A stretch of 64,000 bases of DNA from Brevinema_A sp051647245 (GTDB lineage: Bacteria; Spirochaetota; Brevinematia; Brevinematales; Brevinemataceae): NCBI GenBank assembly GCA_051647245.1, contig JBOFDS010000011.1, forward strand, positions 310,001 to 374,000, read 5' to 3'. This document shows, piece by piece, positions 33,380-41,700 of the stretch (position 1 is its first letter; every line of letters begins with the position of its first letter). The position numbers and the translations under genes are program-made. The notes under the pieces are model-generated. The model had not been told where the DNA came from. It searched no databases and was given only the letters and a program-made list of their open reading frames with translations.

Positions 33380-33919
33380 ATGGAAACACACAGTATTAGC
33401 GTCGATCAGATAAGTATTCTGATCGAATCAAATCAATATGTGATTCTATTCCGGTCGGCCTGTGGGATTTATGAACATCGTGTGGATATGGTTTTGGGGA
33501 AACGAGTTGAAGCACTACTGAATAGGTCGTCTGAATCGACACTTAGTCAGATCATGAATTCTTTGGATGTCTCGGAATGTCTTTGTCGGATTAAAAAGTC
33601 CGAGCAGCCTGCCATTGCTGAATTACAAATTAACGGTGAAGTGCATTCCGGCACGATCAATGAAATTTTACCTTTAGCAATTGAGATGGGTGCAAGTTTT
33701 GAGATAGATGTTCAATGTTGTCTACTTGACTATGTTTTTGATCCATACCATGAGCGAGAGGTTGAATTGATGGTCTATAGGGAGACGATGTCTTTTATGA
33801 ATACACGTCTCAAAGAAGTTGAGGAACAAATTGCAAATGCTGTTGAAGAAGAACAGTATGAATATGCAGCTCAATTACGAGATCAAATGAATCTCTTAAT
33901 TAAAAACAAAAACAACTAA
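33380..33919 (+). CDS. BFN (bifunctional nuclease)-like domain protein with C-terminal UVR motif
   Basis: 179 residues from the ATG with GGGAGC about 10 nt upstream; the TTG at 33362 lies before the SD. N-terminal 115 residues have the outline of the bifunctional nuclease (PF02577) fold: YVILFRSACGIYEHRVDMVLG, a helix STLSQIMNSLDV, and INEILPLAIEMGASFEI, where family members have 'DAIALALR.gapIyV'. A linker leads to a UVR (UvrB/C interaction) motif near the C-terminus: VEEEQYEYAAQLRDQM. This BFN-UVR layout is known from spirochaetes and others; function unclear. It ends in an attenuator-like hairpin upstream of the cyclo-ligase gene. Confidence 0.6.
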   Translation: METHSISVDQISILIESNQYVILFRSACGIYEHRVDMVLGKRVEALLNRSSESTLSQIMNSLDVSECLCRIKKSEQPAIAELQINGEVHSGTINEILPLAIEMGASFEIDVQCCLLDYVFDPYHEREVELMVYRETMSFMNTRLKEVEEQIANAVEEEQYEYAAQLRDQMNLLIKNKNN

Positions 33920-33942
33920 CCTGGAGCTAATCCAGGTTTTTT
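33918..33942 (+). terminator. Terminator or attenuator upstream of the cyclo-ligase gene
   Basis: AACCTGGA (33918-33925), loop GCTAA, TCCAGGTT (33931-33938), followed by T6. It ends only 10 nt before the next ATG, overlapping its ribosome-binding region (GGTGG), so it could act as a partial terminator or as an attenuator rather than a clean stop. Confidence 0.65.
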
Positions 33943-33951
33943 GGTGGCAAA

Positions 33952-34494
33952 ATGAATAAATCAAAACAAGAATTACGAAAAGAAGCCCTCATAAAACGAT
34001 CTTTTTTACAAGGTGAAATTTCTGAGGATATACTTGAAGATGTAAAAAATATTATTATTATAAAGAAGAGAGTTATCGCTTTTTATTATCCTTTGAAGGG
34101 AGAATTGAGTCTCAAACCTTTATGGGAGTATGCTTTGGAGAGTGGTGTTGAGGTTTTGTTTCCTAGAGTTATGGGAGAATGCGAAATGGTGATGTGCCGC
34201 GTCTATTCAGAAAGAGATTTTGAAGAGGGTGCTTTTGGAATTATGGAGCCTAAAACCCTACCTTATAAAGGAGAAATTGATTTGATCTTTGTCCCTGCAC
34301 TGATGCTGGGCAAGGATGGTTCGAGGCTTGGTTTTGGAAAGGGGTACTATGATAGATTTCTTTTTAAGCACCAAAGCACGATGAAGATAGGTGTTGTTTG
34401 GGATGAGCTTTTGGCACAAAAAACCCCCATGGAAGCACATGACTTCTTTATGGGGGCGATATTGACAGAGAAACAATTATTTTTTGTGGAATAA
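33952..34494 (+). CDS. 5-formyltetrahydrofolate cyclo-ligase
   Basis: 180 residues. MNKSKQELRKEALIKRSFL at the N-terminus, IAFYYPLKGELSLKPLWEY, GVEVLFPRVMG, then the ATP- and folate-binding signature LMLGKDGSRLGFGKGYYDRF. The enzyme (MTHFS, YgfA/FthC) converts 5-formyl-THF to 5,10-methenyl-THF using ATP. Its 3' end overlaps the convergent NUDIX gene by 18 nt. The SD GGTGG is just after the attenuator hairpin, which may couple its expression to the upstream operon. Confidence 0.9.
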   Translation: MNKSKQELRKEALIKRSFLQGEISEDILEDVKNIIIIKKRVIAFYYPLKGELSLKPLWEYALESGVEVLFPRVMGECEMVMCRVYSERDFEEGAFGIMEPKTLPYKGEIDLIFVPALMLGKDGSRLGFGKGYYDRFLFKHQSTMKIGVVWDELLAQKTPMEAHDFFMGAILTEKQLFFVE

Positions 34495-35073
34495 ATAAGA
34501 TATGAGCATGAATTTTGTTACACCTTCTAAACGATCGATCAATTCCTCAGAGATTCTTGCAAAACTCACGGTGAGATTGCTTTCTTGAGAACAAAGTTCA
34601 TAGCCTTGTATCTGATCTAAGAAGTTGTCTTTTGGAGTTTCGAGTTCTAGGATGAATGGGTGTTGCTTGGAATTTGAGAAACCGGGACTGACGTAGATAG
34701 GTTTTTCTTCTGTAAATTTATAGAACGAAAACTCAAGATCTTTGAATTCTTTAGTTTTAGGATCCAATACACAAAGATGAGCTTTATTTCCATCTACAAA
34801 GAGAGAAACTTCCTCAGCAAGTTCACGGATTGTTGCTTCACGAGGAGAGAGGTCTGTCTCTTCGATTTTACCCATGGGCATTTCTGTGGTGATTTGGTTG
34901 ATGACGGGGCGGAATTGTTCGACAAAGATCGTGTATTTTTGATCTATGACAATAAAACAAGAAATGAAGGGTTTTCTTTCGACAAGGAGATATTCTTTTG
35001 ATAGTTCGGGATTTGCTAATATTTTAATATTTGGGAAGCTTGTGATATCTTTTTCTTCAAAAGGTCTGATCAT
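34477..35073 (-). CDS. NUDIX hydrolase (ADP-ribose pyrophosphatase-like) with degenerate box
   Basis: 198 residues. Layout of NudF-like ADP-ribose pyrophosphatases: an N-terminal beta part with LLVERKPFISCFIVID and TIFVEQFRPVINQIT, then a NUDIX-box region EMPMGKIEETDLSPREATIR followed by ELAEEVSL. Compared with the consensus GX5EX7REUXEEXGU there is one extra residue and the last glycine is Ser, while the RE and EE metal-binding residues are kept. It would cleave nucleoside diphosphates linked to X; activity is not assured. Convergent with the cyclo-ligase gene (18-nt overlap). Confidence 0.75.
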   Translation of the reverse strand: MIRPFEEKDITSFPNIKILANPELSKEYLLVERKPFISCFIVIDQKYTIFVEQFRPVINQITTEMPMGKIEETDLSPREATIRELAEEVSLFVDGNKAHLCVLDPKTKEFKDLEFSFYKFTEEKPIYVSPGFSNSKQHPFILELETPKDNFLDQIQGYELCSQESNLTVSFARISEELIDRLEGVTKFMLISYLFHKK

Positions 35074-35194
35074 AGGACTCTCCTTTTATTTTATAGATTA
35101 TCGTAATTTTAGAAAGAAATCTAAACTATGGAGCTCTTTTGATTTTAAAAGTGTTTAGAGTAAGAAAATTGTCTGTGAAAAATGATGAAAAAGA

Positions 35195-35223
35195 TTGACT
35201 TTTAATATTGATTAATTTATAAT
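35195..35223 (+). promoter_or_regulatory. Strong promoter for tRNA-Thr/rpmG/secE region
   Basis: TTGACT (35195-35200), 17-bp spacer, TATAAT (35218-35223); predicted +1 near 35230, 18 nt before the mature tRNA-Thr end. Likely drives the downstream transcript, and perhaps the ribosomal and RNA polymerase genes beyond. Confidence 0.75.
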
Positions 35224-35247
35224 ATATCTCGTATATTACAAATTCTT

Positions 35248-35320
<73 letters not shown>

Positions 35321-35344
35321 AGGACTTTTTTAGGAGTTTCACTA

Positions 35345-35500
35345 ATGGCACAAATCATTACATTAGAATGTGAAAGCTGTGCAGAACGCAATTACACAAC
35401 GACAAAAACAAAGAAAATGGTACAAGCAAGAACCAAAGTCGAGTTGAAAAAGTATTGTCCACGTGAGCGTAAGCACACTTTACATAAAGAGATTAAGTAA
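35345..35500 (+). CDS. rpmG: Large ribosomal subunit protein bL33
   Basis: 51 residues, started at the ATG with AGGAG upstream. [20 protein letters not shown] has the first zinc pair Cys9-x2-Cys12. The second pair, normally CPxC, reads [11 protein letters not shown], so one cysteine is replaced by Glu: three of four zinc ligands remain. It lies between tRNA-Thr and tRNA-Trp, ahead of secE-nusG, an arrangement common in bacteria. bL33 sits near the E-site of the 50S subunit. Confidence 0.93.
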   Translation: MAQIITLECESCAERNYTTTKTKKMVQARTKVELKKYCPRERKHTLHKEIK

Positions 35501-35523
35501 TATTGATCTAAATTTTTGGATAT

Positions 35524-35596
35524 AGGGTAGTAGCTCCAATGGTAGAGCAACGGTCTCCAAAATCGTGTGTTGGGGGTTCGAGTCCCTCCTGCCCTG
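35524..35596 (+). tRNA. tRNA-Trp (anticodon CCA)
   Basis: 73 nt, no encoded CCA tail. Acceptor AGGGTAG/CTGCCCT (one T-G pair), D-stem GCTC/GAGC, anticodon stem ACGGT/ATCGT with loop CTCCAAA (anticodon CCA), T-arm GGGGG-TTCGAGT-CCCTC. Discriminator G, a Trp identity element. Confidence 0.95.
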
Positions 35597-35635
35597 AGGC
35601 GAAGTTTTTCGCGAAATTGTAAATGAGGAAGAGTT

Positions 35636-35821
35636 ATGGGTAACTTAGTCAAATTTCTCAAAGGATCTATTGATGAGCTTCGTAAGGTAACTTGGCCAAC
35701 AAAAGATGAGGTTGTTAGAGCTACAATCGCAACGGTCATTTTTGTGGTCATTTTTGCGTTGATCTTGTTTGGTGTTGACGTGGCTGCTCGTATTATTCTT
35801 CAAGGATTGATGAATGGCTAG
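35636..35821 (+). CDS. secE: Protein translocase subunit SecE
   Basis: 61 residues. NLVKFLKGSIDELRKVTWPT is the amphipathic helix and hinge (KVxWPT) of SecE, then one membrane span (about 30-56, VIFVVIFALILFGVDV). This is the single-span short form. It clamps SecY in the membrane translocon. The stop codon overlaps the nusG start by 8 nt. Confidence 0.95.
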   Translation: MGNLVKFLKGSIDELRKVTWPTKDEVVRATIATVIFVVIFALILFGVDVAARIILQGLMNG

Positions 35822-36383
35822 AGGTTGGTTTGTTATTCAAGTGCAGACCGGTTTCGAGAATAAGGTCTATTCCCGTCTTCTTGAAAAGAAGAATGGGGGC
35901 ACTCTTCGTGATGTCTTACTTGATGTTCGTGTTCCTGAAGAGGAAGTGATTGTTGATAAAGGTAAGAAAAAAGTTGTACAAAAGCATAAGCTTTATCCAG
36001 GTTATGTTCTGGCGGAGTTAGATCTCCCTGAAGATGAAATGGCTTGGAAGGGTGTTTATTCTGATATTAGGAATATTGGTGGTGTGGGGATGTTTTTAAC
36101 TGCCGGTGGTGGTAATAAAAAACCTGCTCCATTGACCTTTGAAGAGGTTCGTTCTATTTTTGAACAAACTGGTGATATTGCTGGTAAAGAATATATGCAA
36201 GAGGGTGACTCTAATTGGGTTGTTGGTGATAAGATCCGTATCAATGATGGTGCTTTCAAGAATTTTGAAGGTGTTGTTGATGAGGTCAATCAAGATAAGG
36301 CGACTGTTGTGGTCTCTGTAGAAATCTTTGGTCGTCTTACTCCTATGGAATTAGAGTTTACTCAAGTAAGTAAAGTAGATTAA
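35814..36383 (+). CDS. nusG: Transcription termination/antitermination protein NusG
   Basis: 189 residues. N-terminal NGN domain: GWFVIQVQTGFENKVYSRLL, HKLYPGYVLAELDLP, IGGVGMFLTAGG; C-terminal KOW domain: VVGDKIRINDGAFKNFEGVVD and EIFGRLTPMELEFTQV. NusG binds RNA polymerase and raises processivity, or recruits Rho or NusE/S10. ATG inside the 3' end of secE (8-nt overlap). Confidence 0.95.
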   Translation: MARGWFVIQVQTGFENKVYSRLLEKKNGGTLRDVLLDVRVPEEEVIVDKGKKKVVQKHKLYPGYVLAELDLPEDEMAWKGVYSDIRNIGGVGMFLTAGGGNKKPAPLTFEEVRSIFEQTGDIAGKEYMQEGDSNWVVGDKIRINDGAFKNFEGVVDEVNQDKATVVVSVEIFGRLTPMELEFTQVSKVD

Positions 36384-36494
36384 ATTTTTTGAGACCTTGA
36401 TGGATGCTTCTACCGGATGGGTTGAGAAAGATAGTTGCTCAAATGTCTTCTACCGTTTGATGTGACAAAAATATAGACTATTTGGAGTTTATAA

Positions 36495-36932
36495 ATGGCA
36501 GCGCCTAAAAAAGCTAAAATTGAAAGCGTCGTTAAGCTTCAGATTCCTGCTGGTCAAGCAAATCCTGCTCCACCTGTTGGTACCGCTTTAGGTCCAAAAG
36601 GTATCCAGTTGATGGAATTTTGTAACCAGTTTAACGCTGCGACAAAAGATAAAGCTGGTTTTGTTGTTCCTGTGGAAGTTACTGTTTACAGTGATCGTTC
36701 TTTCACATTTGTTCTTAAGACACCACCTGCATCTAACCTTATTTTGAAAGAGTTGGGTGTGGCGAAAGGTTCTTCTGAGCCTAACAAAAAGAAAGTCGGT
36801 ACTCTTACTAAAGAACAAGTTCGTAAGATCGCCGAAATTAAAATGCCTGATTTGAATGCATTTACCGTTGAAGCTGCAATGAGAATGATCGAAGGTACAG
36901 CACGTAATATGGGTGTTGAGGTGGAGGCTTAA
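36495..36932 (+). CDS. rplK: Large ribosomal subunit protein uL11
   Basis: 145 residues. [20 protein letters not shown] and [20 protein letters not shown] form the N-terminal domain; the C-terminal rRNA-binding domain has [20 protein letters not shown]. Forms the GTPase-associated centre stalk base with 23S rRNA. The 111-nt gap after nusG is the leader where L1 feedback regulation would be expected; a CTTCTACCG direct repeat (36407, 36447) is present, but no clear L1 site could be drawn. SD GGAG. Confidence 0.96.
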   Translation: MAAPKKAKIESVVKLQIPAGQANPAPPVGTALGPKGIQLMEFCNQFNAATKDKAGFVVPVEVTVYSDRSFTFVLKTPPASNLILKELGVAKGSSEPNKKKVGTLTKEQVRKIAEIKMPDLNAFTVEAAMRMIEGTARNMGVEVEA

Positions 36933-36934
36933 TT

Positions 36935-37648
36935 ATGGGAACATTGCAACATAATGGAGTCCAGTACAAAGGGACAAAAAGACAGCTTGACAATATTAAA
37001 AAGTTTGATTTGACTCAAGCGCATTTATTAGAAGATGCAACTAAGATGGTTAAAGAATTAGCTAACGCTAAATTTGATGAAACAATTGAGTTGCATTACA
37101 ACTTAAACATTAAGCAAAAGCACAACATTCGTGACACTATCGTTATGCCTCATAACGTTGGTAAAGAAGTGAAAGTTTTGGTTTTTGCTGAAGGTGATCA
37201 TGCTACAGAGGCTAAAAACTGTGGAGCTGATTTCGTAGGATCTGACGATCTTATTCAAAAAATCAAAGATGGTTGGTTTGAATTTGATGCTGTGGTCGCA
37301 ACACCAGATATGATGCCTAGATTGGCTGTCGTTGCTTCTGGTTTGGGAAGAAGAAAGTTAATGCCTTCTCCTAAAACTGGTAACGTAACAACAGAAATTG
37401 CACGTGTTGTGAAAGAATTTAAAGCTGGTAAAATCGAAGTTCGTGGTGATAAAACTGGTAACTTCCACGTTGTGGTTGGTAAAGGTTCAAAACCTGAACA
37501 AGAACTTATCGAAAATATCACTGCTATTCACCAACTCATCATCAAAAATAAACCAAGTGATCTTAAAGGTGAATACATCAAGACTCTTACACTTACTTCA
37601 ACAATGGGTCCTTCTATTCGTATTGACCATAAAAAATTGACGGTTTAA
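36935..37648 (+). CDS. rplA: Large ribosomal subunit protein uL1
   Basis: 237 residues. Typical blocks: AKFDETIELHYNLNIKQKH, IRDTIVMPHNVGKEVKVLVF, GADFVGSDDLIQKIKDGW, VVATPDMMPRLAVVASGLG and RKLMPSPKTGNVT. L1 forms the mobile stalk at the E-site and represses its own operon by binding the mRNA. SD GGAGG in the end of rplK, 2-bp gap. Confidence 0.96.
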   Translation: MGTLQHNGVQYKGTKRQLDNIKKFDLTQAHLLEDATKMVKELANAKFDETIELHYNLNIKQKHNIRDTIVMPHNVGKEVKVLVFAEGDHATEAKNCGADFVGSDDLIQKIKDGWFEFDAVVATPDMMPRLAVVASGLGRRKLMPSPKTGNVTTEIARVVKEFKAGKIEVRGDKTGNFHVVVGKGSKPEQELIENITAIHQLIIKNKPSDLKGEYIKTLTLTSTMGPSIRIDHKKLTV

Positions 37649-37658
37649 GGAGAGGATT

Positions 37659-38156
37659 ATGTTGAAAAAAGCTGATAAGATTGAATTGACAAAACAAATC
37701 TCTCAGGCAATCGCTGATGCAGATGGTTTTGCTGTTTGTTCTTTCCAAGGATTGACCGTATCAGATATGAATGAACTTCGTGCTGGTCTCTTTGAAGTCA
37801 ACGCAAAAGCTCATGTCATCAAAAATCGCCTCCTCAAACATGCTTTACATGAAAATAAAATCACAAGCATGGATGAGCACTTAAAAGAATCTACAATGAT
37901 TGTTTTTGGTAGAGAAGATGCGATGGCTGCTTTAAGAGTTTTAGGCAAATTTGCTAAAGCTCATGAGCAATTATCTTTCAAAGCTGGTGTAGTTTCTGGA
38001 ACAGAATATTCCAAACAAGAAATTGTGGAATTATCCAAACTTCCTGGACGTATCGAGCTCATTGCTATGGTTGCTGGTGGCTTAAATTCTGTTCTATCCA
38101 TGTTCAATGGCACACTCGAAGCGCTTGCTGAGAAAAAAGAAAAAGAACAAGCTTAG
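37659..38156 (+). CDS. rplJ: Large ribosomal subunit protein uL10
   Basis: 165 residues. N-terminal LTKQISQAIADADGFAVCSF and GLTVSDMNELRAGLFEVNAK, IKNRLLKHAL, then a C-terminal amphipathic helix (LNSVLSMFNGTLEALAEKKE) that binds L7/L12 dimers. The 64-nt gap to rplL holds a CACCAT/ATGGTG hairpin (38161-38177) followed by T4, a possible attenuation site. SD AAGGAG. Confidence 0.95.
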   Translation: MLKKADKIELTKQISQAIADADGFAVCSFQGLTVSDMNELRAGLFEVNAKAHVIKNRLLKHALHENKITSMDEHLKESTMIVFGREDAMAALRVLGKFAKAHEQLSFKAGVVSGTEYSKQEIVELSKLPGRIELIAMVAGGLNSVLSMFNGTLEALAEKKEKEQA

Positions 38157-38220
38157 TTCTCACCATACTAAATGGTGTTTTGAATCAATAGGATTTTTAT
38201 CCGTGTTATAGGAGAATAAA

Positions 38221-38592
38221 ATGGCTGATAACGTAACTAAAGTTTTTGATTTAATTAAAGATATGACAGTGTTAGAACTCAACGATCTTCGTAAGAAAAT
38301 TGAAGTTGAATTTGATGTTCAAGCAACTGTTGCTGCTGCTCCTGCTGCTGCAGGCGGCGGCGCTGCTGAAACTGAAGATTCTACAGTTTCCGTATTTGTT
38401 AAAGATGCTGGTGCAAGTAAAATCGAAGTGATCAAAGTTATCCGTGAAATCACAGGTCTTGGTCTTAAAGAAGCTAAAGAAATGGCTGAAAGTGCTGGTG
38501 CAACTGCTCTTAAAGAAGGTATTGAAAAAGCTGAAGCTGATCAAATCGCTGAAAAACTTAAAGCTGCTGGTGCAACCGTAGAAGTTAAATAA
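38221..38592 (+). CDS. rplL: Large ribosomal subunit protein bL12 (L7/L12)
   Basis: 123 residues. N-terminal dimerisation helix ([20 protein letters not shown]), the Ala/Gly-rich hinge ([14 protein letters not shown], about 37-55), and the factor-binding C-terminal domain ([40 protein letters not shown]). It recruits EF-G and other GTPases. A hairpin without a T run lies downstream before rpoB. Confidence 0.96.
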   Translation: MADNVTKVFDLIKDMTVLELNDLRKKIEVEFDVQATVAAAPAAAGGGAAETEDSTVSVFVKDAGASKIEVIKVIREITGLGLKEAKEMAESAGATALKEGIEKAEADQIAEKLKAAGATVEVK

Positions 38593-38633
38593 GTCTACTA
38601 ATAGATATTATTATCAAAAAACAATTTGTACAT

Positions 38634-38654
38634 ACCCCTATCATCGATAGGGGT
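38634..38654 (+). terminator. Hairpin between rplL and rpoB (attenuator or RNA-processing site)
   Basis: ACCCCTATC / GATAGGGGT (9 bp) with loop ATC. It is followed by mixed sequence, not a T tract, so it probably does not terminate fully; in E. coli this gap has an attenuator and an RNase III site. Classified here as terminator-like with low certainty. Confidence 0.45.
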
Positions 38655-38756
38655 TATGTGCATATTTTTGTCTTTATTATAAAGTAACAATTCCCTTACC
38701 CAGAAATGATTAAAGTTTCTCGGTCAAATCTTATTCCAAAAACTGGAGAAAAAATT

Positions 38757-41700
38757 ATGGCACAACAACACACTGGTCGTGTTTCATTTGCCCAATTCCA
38801 AACCCAAACTGATGCGCCAGATCTCTTGGCGATCCAATTAGATTCTTTTGATGAATTTTTGCAACATGATGTTGATCCAAAACATCGTGAGAAAAAAGGT
38901 CTCGAAGGTGTATTTCGTTCTGTTTTCCCAATCGAAAGCACAGATGGAAATATTGTTATCGAATATGTGTACTACGAAGTTGGTGAAATGAAATACTCAC
39001 AAGATGAGGCTTTCGACAAAAACTTAACTTATGGTGCTCCTTTGAAAGTAATCTTCCGTCTTATTGACAGAAAAACAGGTGAAATTAAAGAAAAAGATAT
39101 TTATATCGGTGACTTTCCTATAATGACTGAAAGGGGAACCTTTATCATTAATGGTGCAGAACGCGTCGTAGTAAACCAGATTTATAAATCACCTGGTGTA
39201 CTTTTTAGCGCAAAAAATAAAGAATATGCCGCAAAGATCGTTCCGGAAAAAGGATCTTGGTTAGAATTTATGATTGATTCTAAAAAAGATCTCATGTACG
39301 TTCGTATTGATTCCAGAAGAAAAGTTCTTGTAACAACATTACTTAGATCACTTGGCATGACGGTAGAAGATATTGTTTCACGTTTCTTTGATATGACAGA
39401 AATTCAATTATCTCAAGATTCTGATGCAATCTCCAAACTTGTTGGTCAATATATTGGTGAAACTATCGAAGATGGTGATGGAAATGTCATTGTTTCTGCG
39501 ATGGATAAACTTTTCCCTAATACTGTGAACCAATTATTTCAAAAAGGTATTGCTACCATCAAGGTTATCAATCCTGAATCCTTAAATCGTAATAGAGCTT
39601 TGGTAAATACGCTTGAAAAAGATGACACTAAAGATAATATTCAAAAAGCGGTTAAAAAGATTTATAGCATCTTGCATCCAGGTGAAGCTGCGCCATTCGA
39701 TGTGATTGTACGTGATTTGAACAATATGTTCTTTAATAATCGTTATTATGATCTTGGAGAAGTTGGTCGTTATAAACTTGTGATGAAACTTTACCAGCAG
39801 CTTGAGAAACAAGATCGTGATGCTTTACTTGAAACATTTACTCTTTCTTTTGAAGATATTTCTGCAACACTTACTCATTTGATTTCTGTGGCAAACGAAG
39901 AAAATCCTATTGATGACGTTGACCATCTTGGAAACAGACGTGTTCGAAGTGTTAGTGAATTGATTGTTGATGCAATTGCAGCAGCTTTCACTACTGTTGA
40001 AAAATCTATTTACGAAAAATTGTCTACCCGTGAGATCGAAGATCTTTCTCCTCAGAATATCATTAGCATCAAACCTATCATTTCTGCTATTAATGATTTC
40101 TTTGGAATGAGCCAATTGTCTCAATTTATGGACCAAATTAACCCTATCTCTGAGCTCACTCACAAACGCCGTCTTTCTGCGTTAGGACCTGGGGGACTTT
40201 CTAGAGATCGTGCGGGATTTGAGGTTCGTGACGTTCACTATACTCACTATGGACGTGTTTGTCCTATTGAAACTCCTGAGGGACCAAACATTGGTTTGAT
40301 TGTTTCCTTGTCTATTTTTGCACGTGTGAACCATTATGGATTCCTTGAAACACCTTACTTAGTCGTTAAAGACGGTCAGGTAACAAAAGAAATCGTCTAT
40401 CTCTCTGCAAATGAAGAAGAAAATATGTACATCGCTCCGGTTAACGTGCAAATGGATTCTACTTTCCGCATTAGCGAAGAATTCCCACGTGTGCGTTATA
40501 AAGGTGAATACGAACTTATTCCTTCTAATAAAGTTCAATTGATGGACGTATCTGCCCTTCAATTGCTCTCCGTATCTGCTGCCTTGATTCCGTTTATCGA
40601 AAACGATGACGCGAACCGTGCTCTTATGGGATCAAACATGCAACGTCAGGCGATGCCTCTTCTTAGAGGATCCTCACCTATCGTTGGAACAGGTATGGAA
40701 TACTATGTAGCACGTGATTCACGTGCAGCATTGTTGGCGAAAGGTGATGGTGAAATCATCAAAGTCGACTCCAAAAATATCGAACTCAAAACTAAAGATG
40801 GCGTAATTCCTTACAAACTCTCTAAATTCAGAAGAACCAACCAAGATACCAGCTTCAACCAAAAACCAATTGTTAATGTTGGTGATAAAGTGAAGAAAGG
40901 TCAAGTGATTGCTGATGGATTTGGTACAGATCAAGGGGAACTTGCGCTCGGTAAAAACGTTGTTGTGGCATTTATGCCATGGAATGGTTATAACTATGAA
41001 GATGCTGTCTTGATGTCTGAGCGTCTCATTAAAGAAGACGAATTCTCATCCATTTACACAACAGTCTTTGAATGTGTTGCTCTTGAAACAAAACAAGGTC
41101 CAGAAGAAATCACTCGTGAAATTCCAAACGTTGGTGAAGATGCATTACGTAATCTTGACGAAGACGGAATCATCCGCGTGGGTGCTTATGTAAAACCTGG
41201 TGATATCCTTGTTGGTAAGGTAACTCCTAAAGGGGAACCTACCGAAACTCCAGAATTCCGCTTATTACATGCGATCTTTGGTGAAAAAGCGAAAGATGTT
41301 CGTGATACTTGTCAACGTGTTCCTCACGGGGAAGATGGTGTGGTTGTTGACGTTAAAGTCTTCACTCTCAAAAATGGCGACGAACTCAATCCTGGTGTTC
41401 TCAAATTAATCAAAGTCTACTTGGCGAAGAAAAGAAAAATCAAACCTGGTGATAAAATCGCTGGACGTCACGGTAACAAAGGGGTTGTCTCCAGAGTGAT
41501 GCGTGAAGAAGATATGCCATTCTTGCCAGACGGTACTCCTGTGGACGTTGTGTTGAACCCACTCGGTGTTCCATCACGTATGAACCTTGGACAGCTTTTT
41601 GAAACATACCTTGGTATGGCTGGGTTGAAGCTTGGTGTCAAGTACCAATGTGCTGCCTTCCAAGGAGCTTCTTTAGAGCAAATTGAAGAGCAAATTGACT

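Noticed and set aside
36384..36494. L1-binding autoregulatory site upstream of rplK
   Set aside because: Only a CTTCTACCG direct repeat and a weak hairpin could be found; the known L1 target shape cannot be drawn with confidence.
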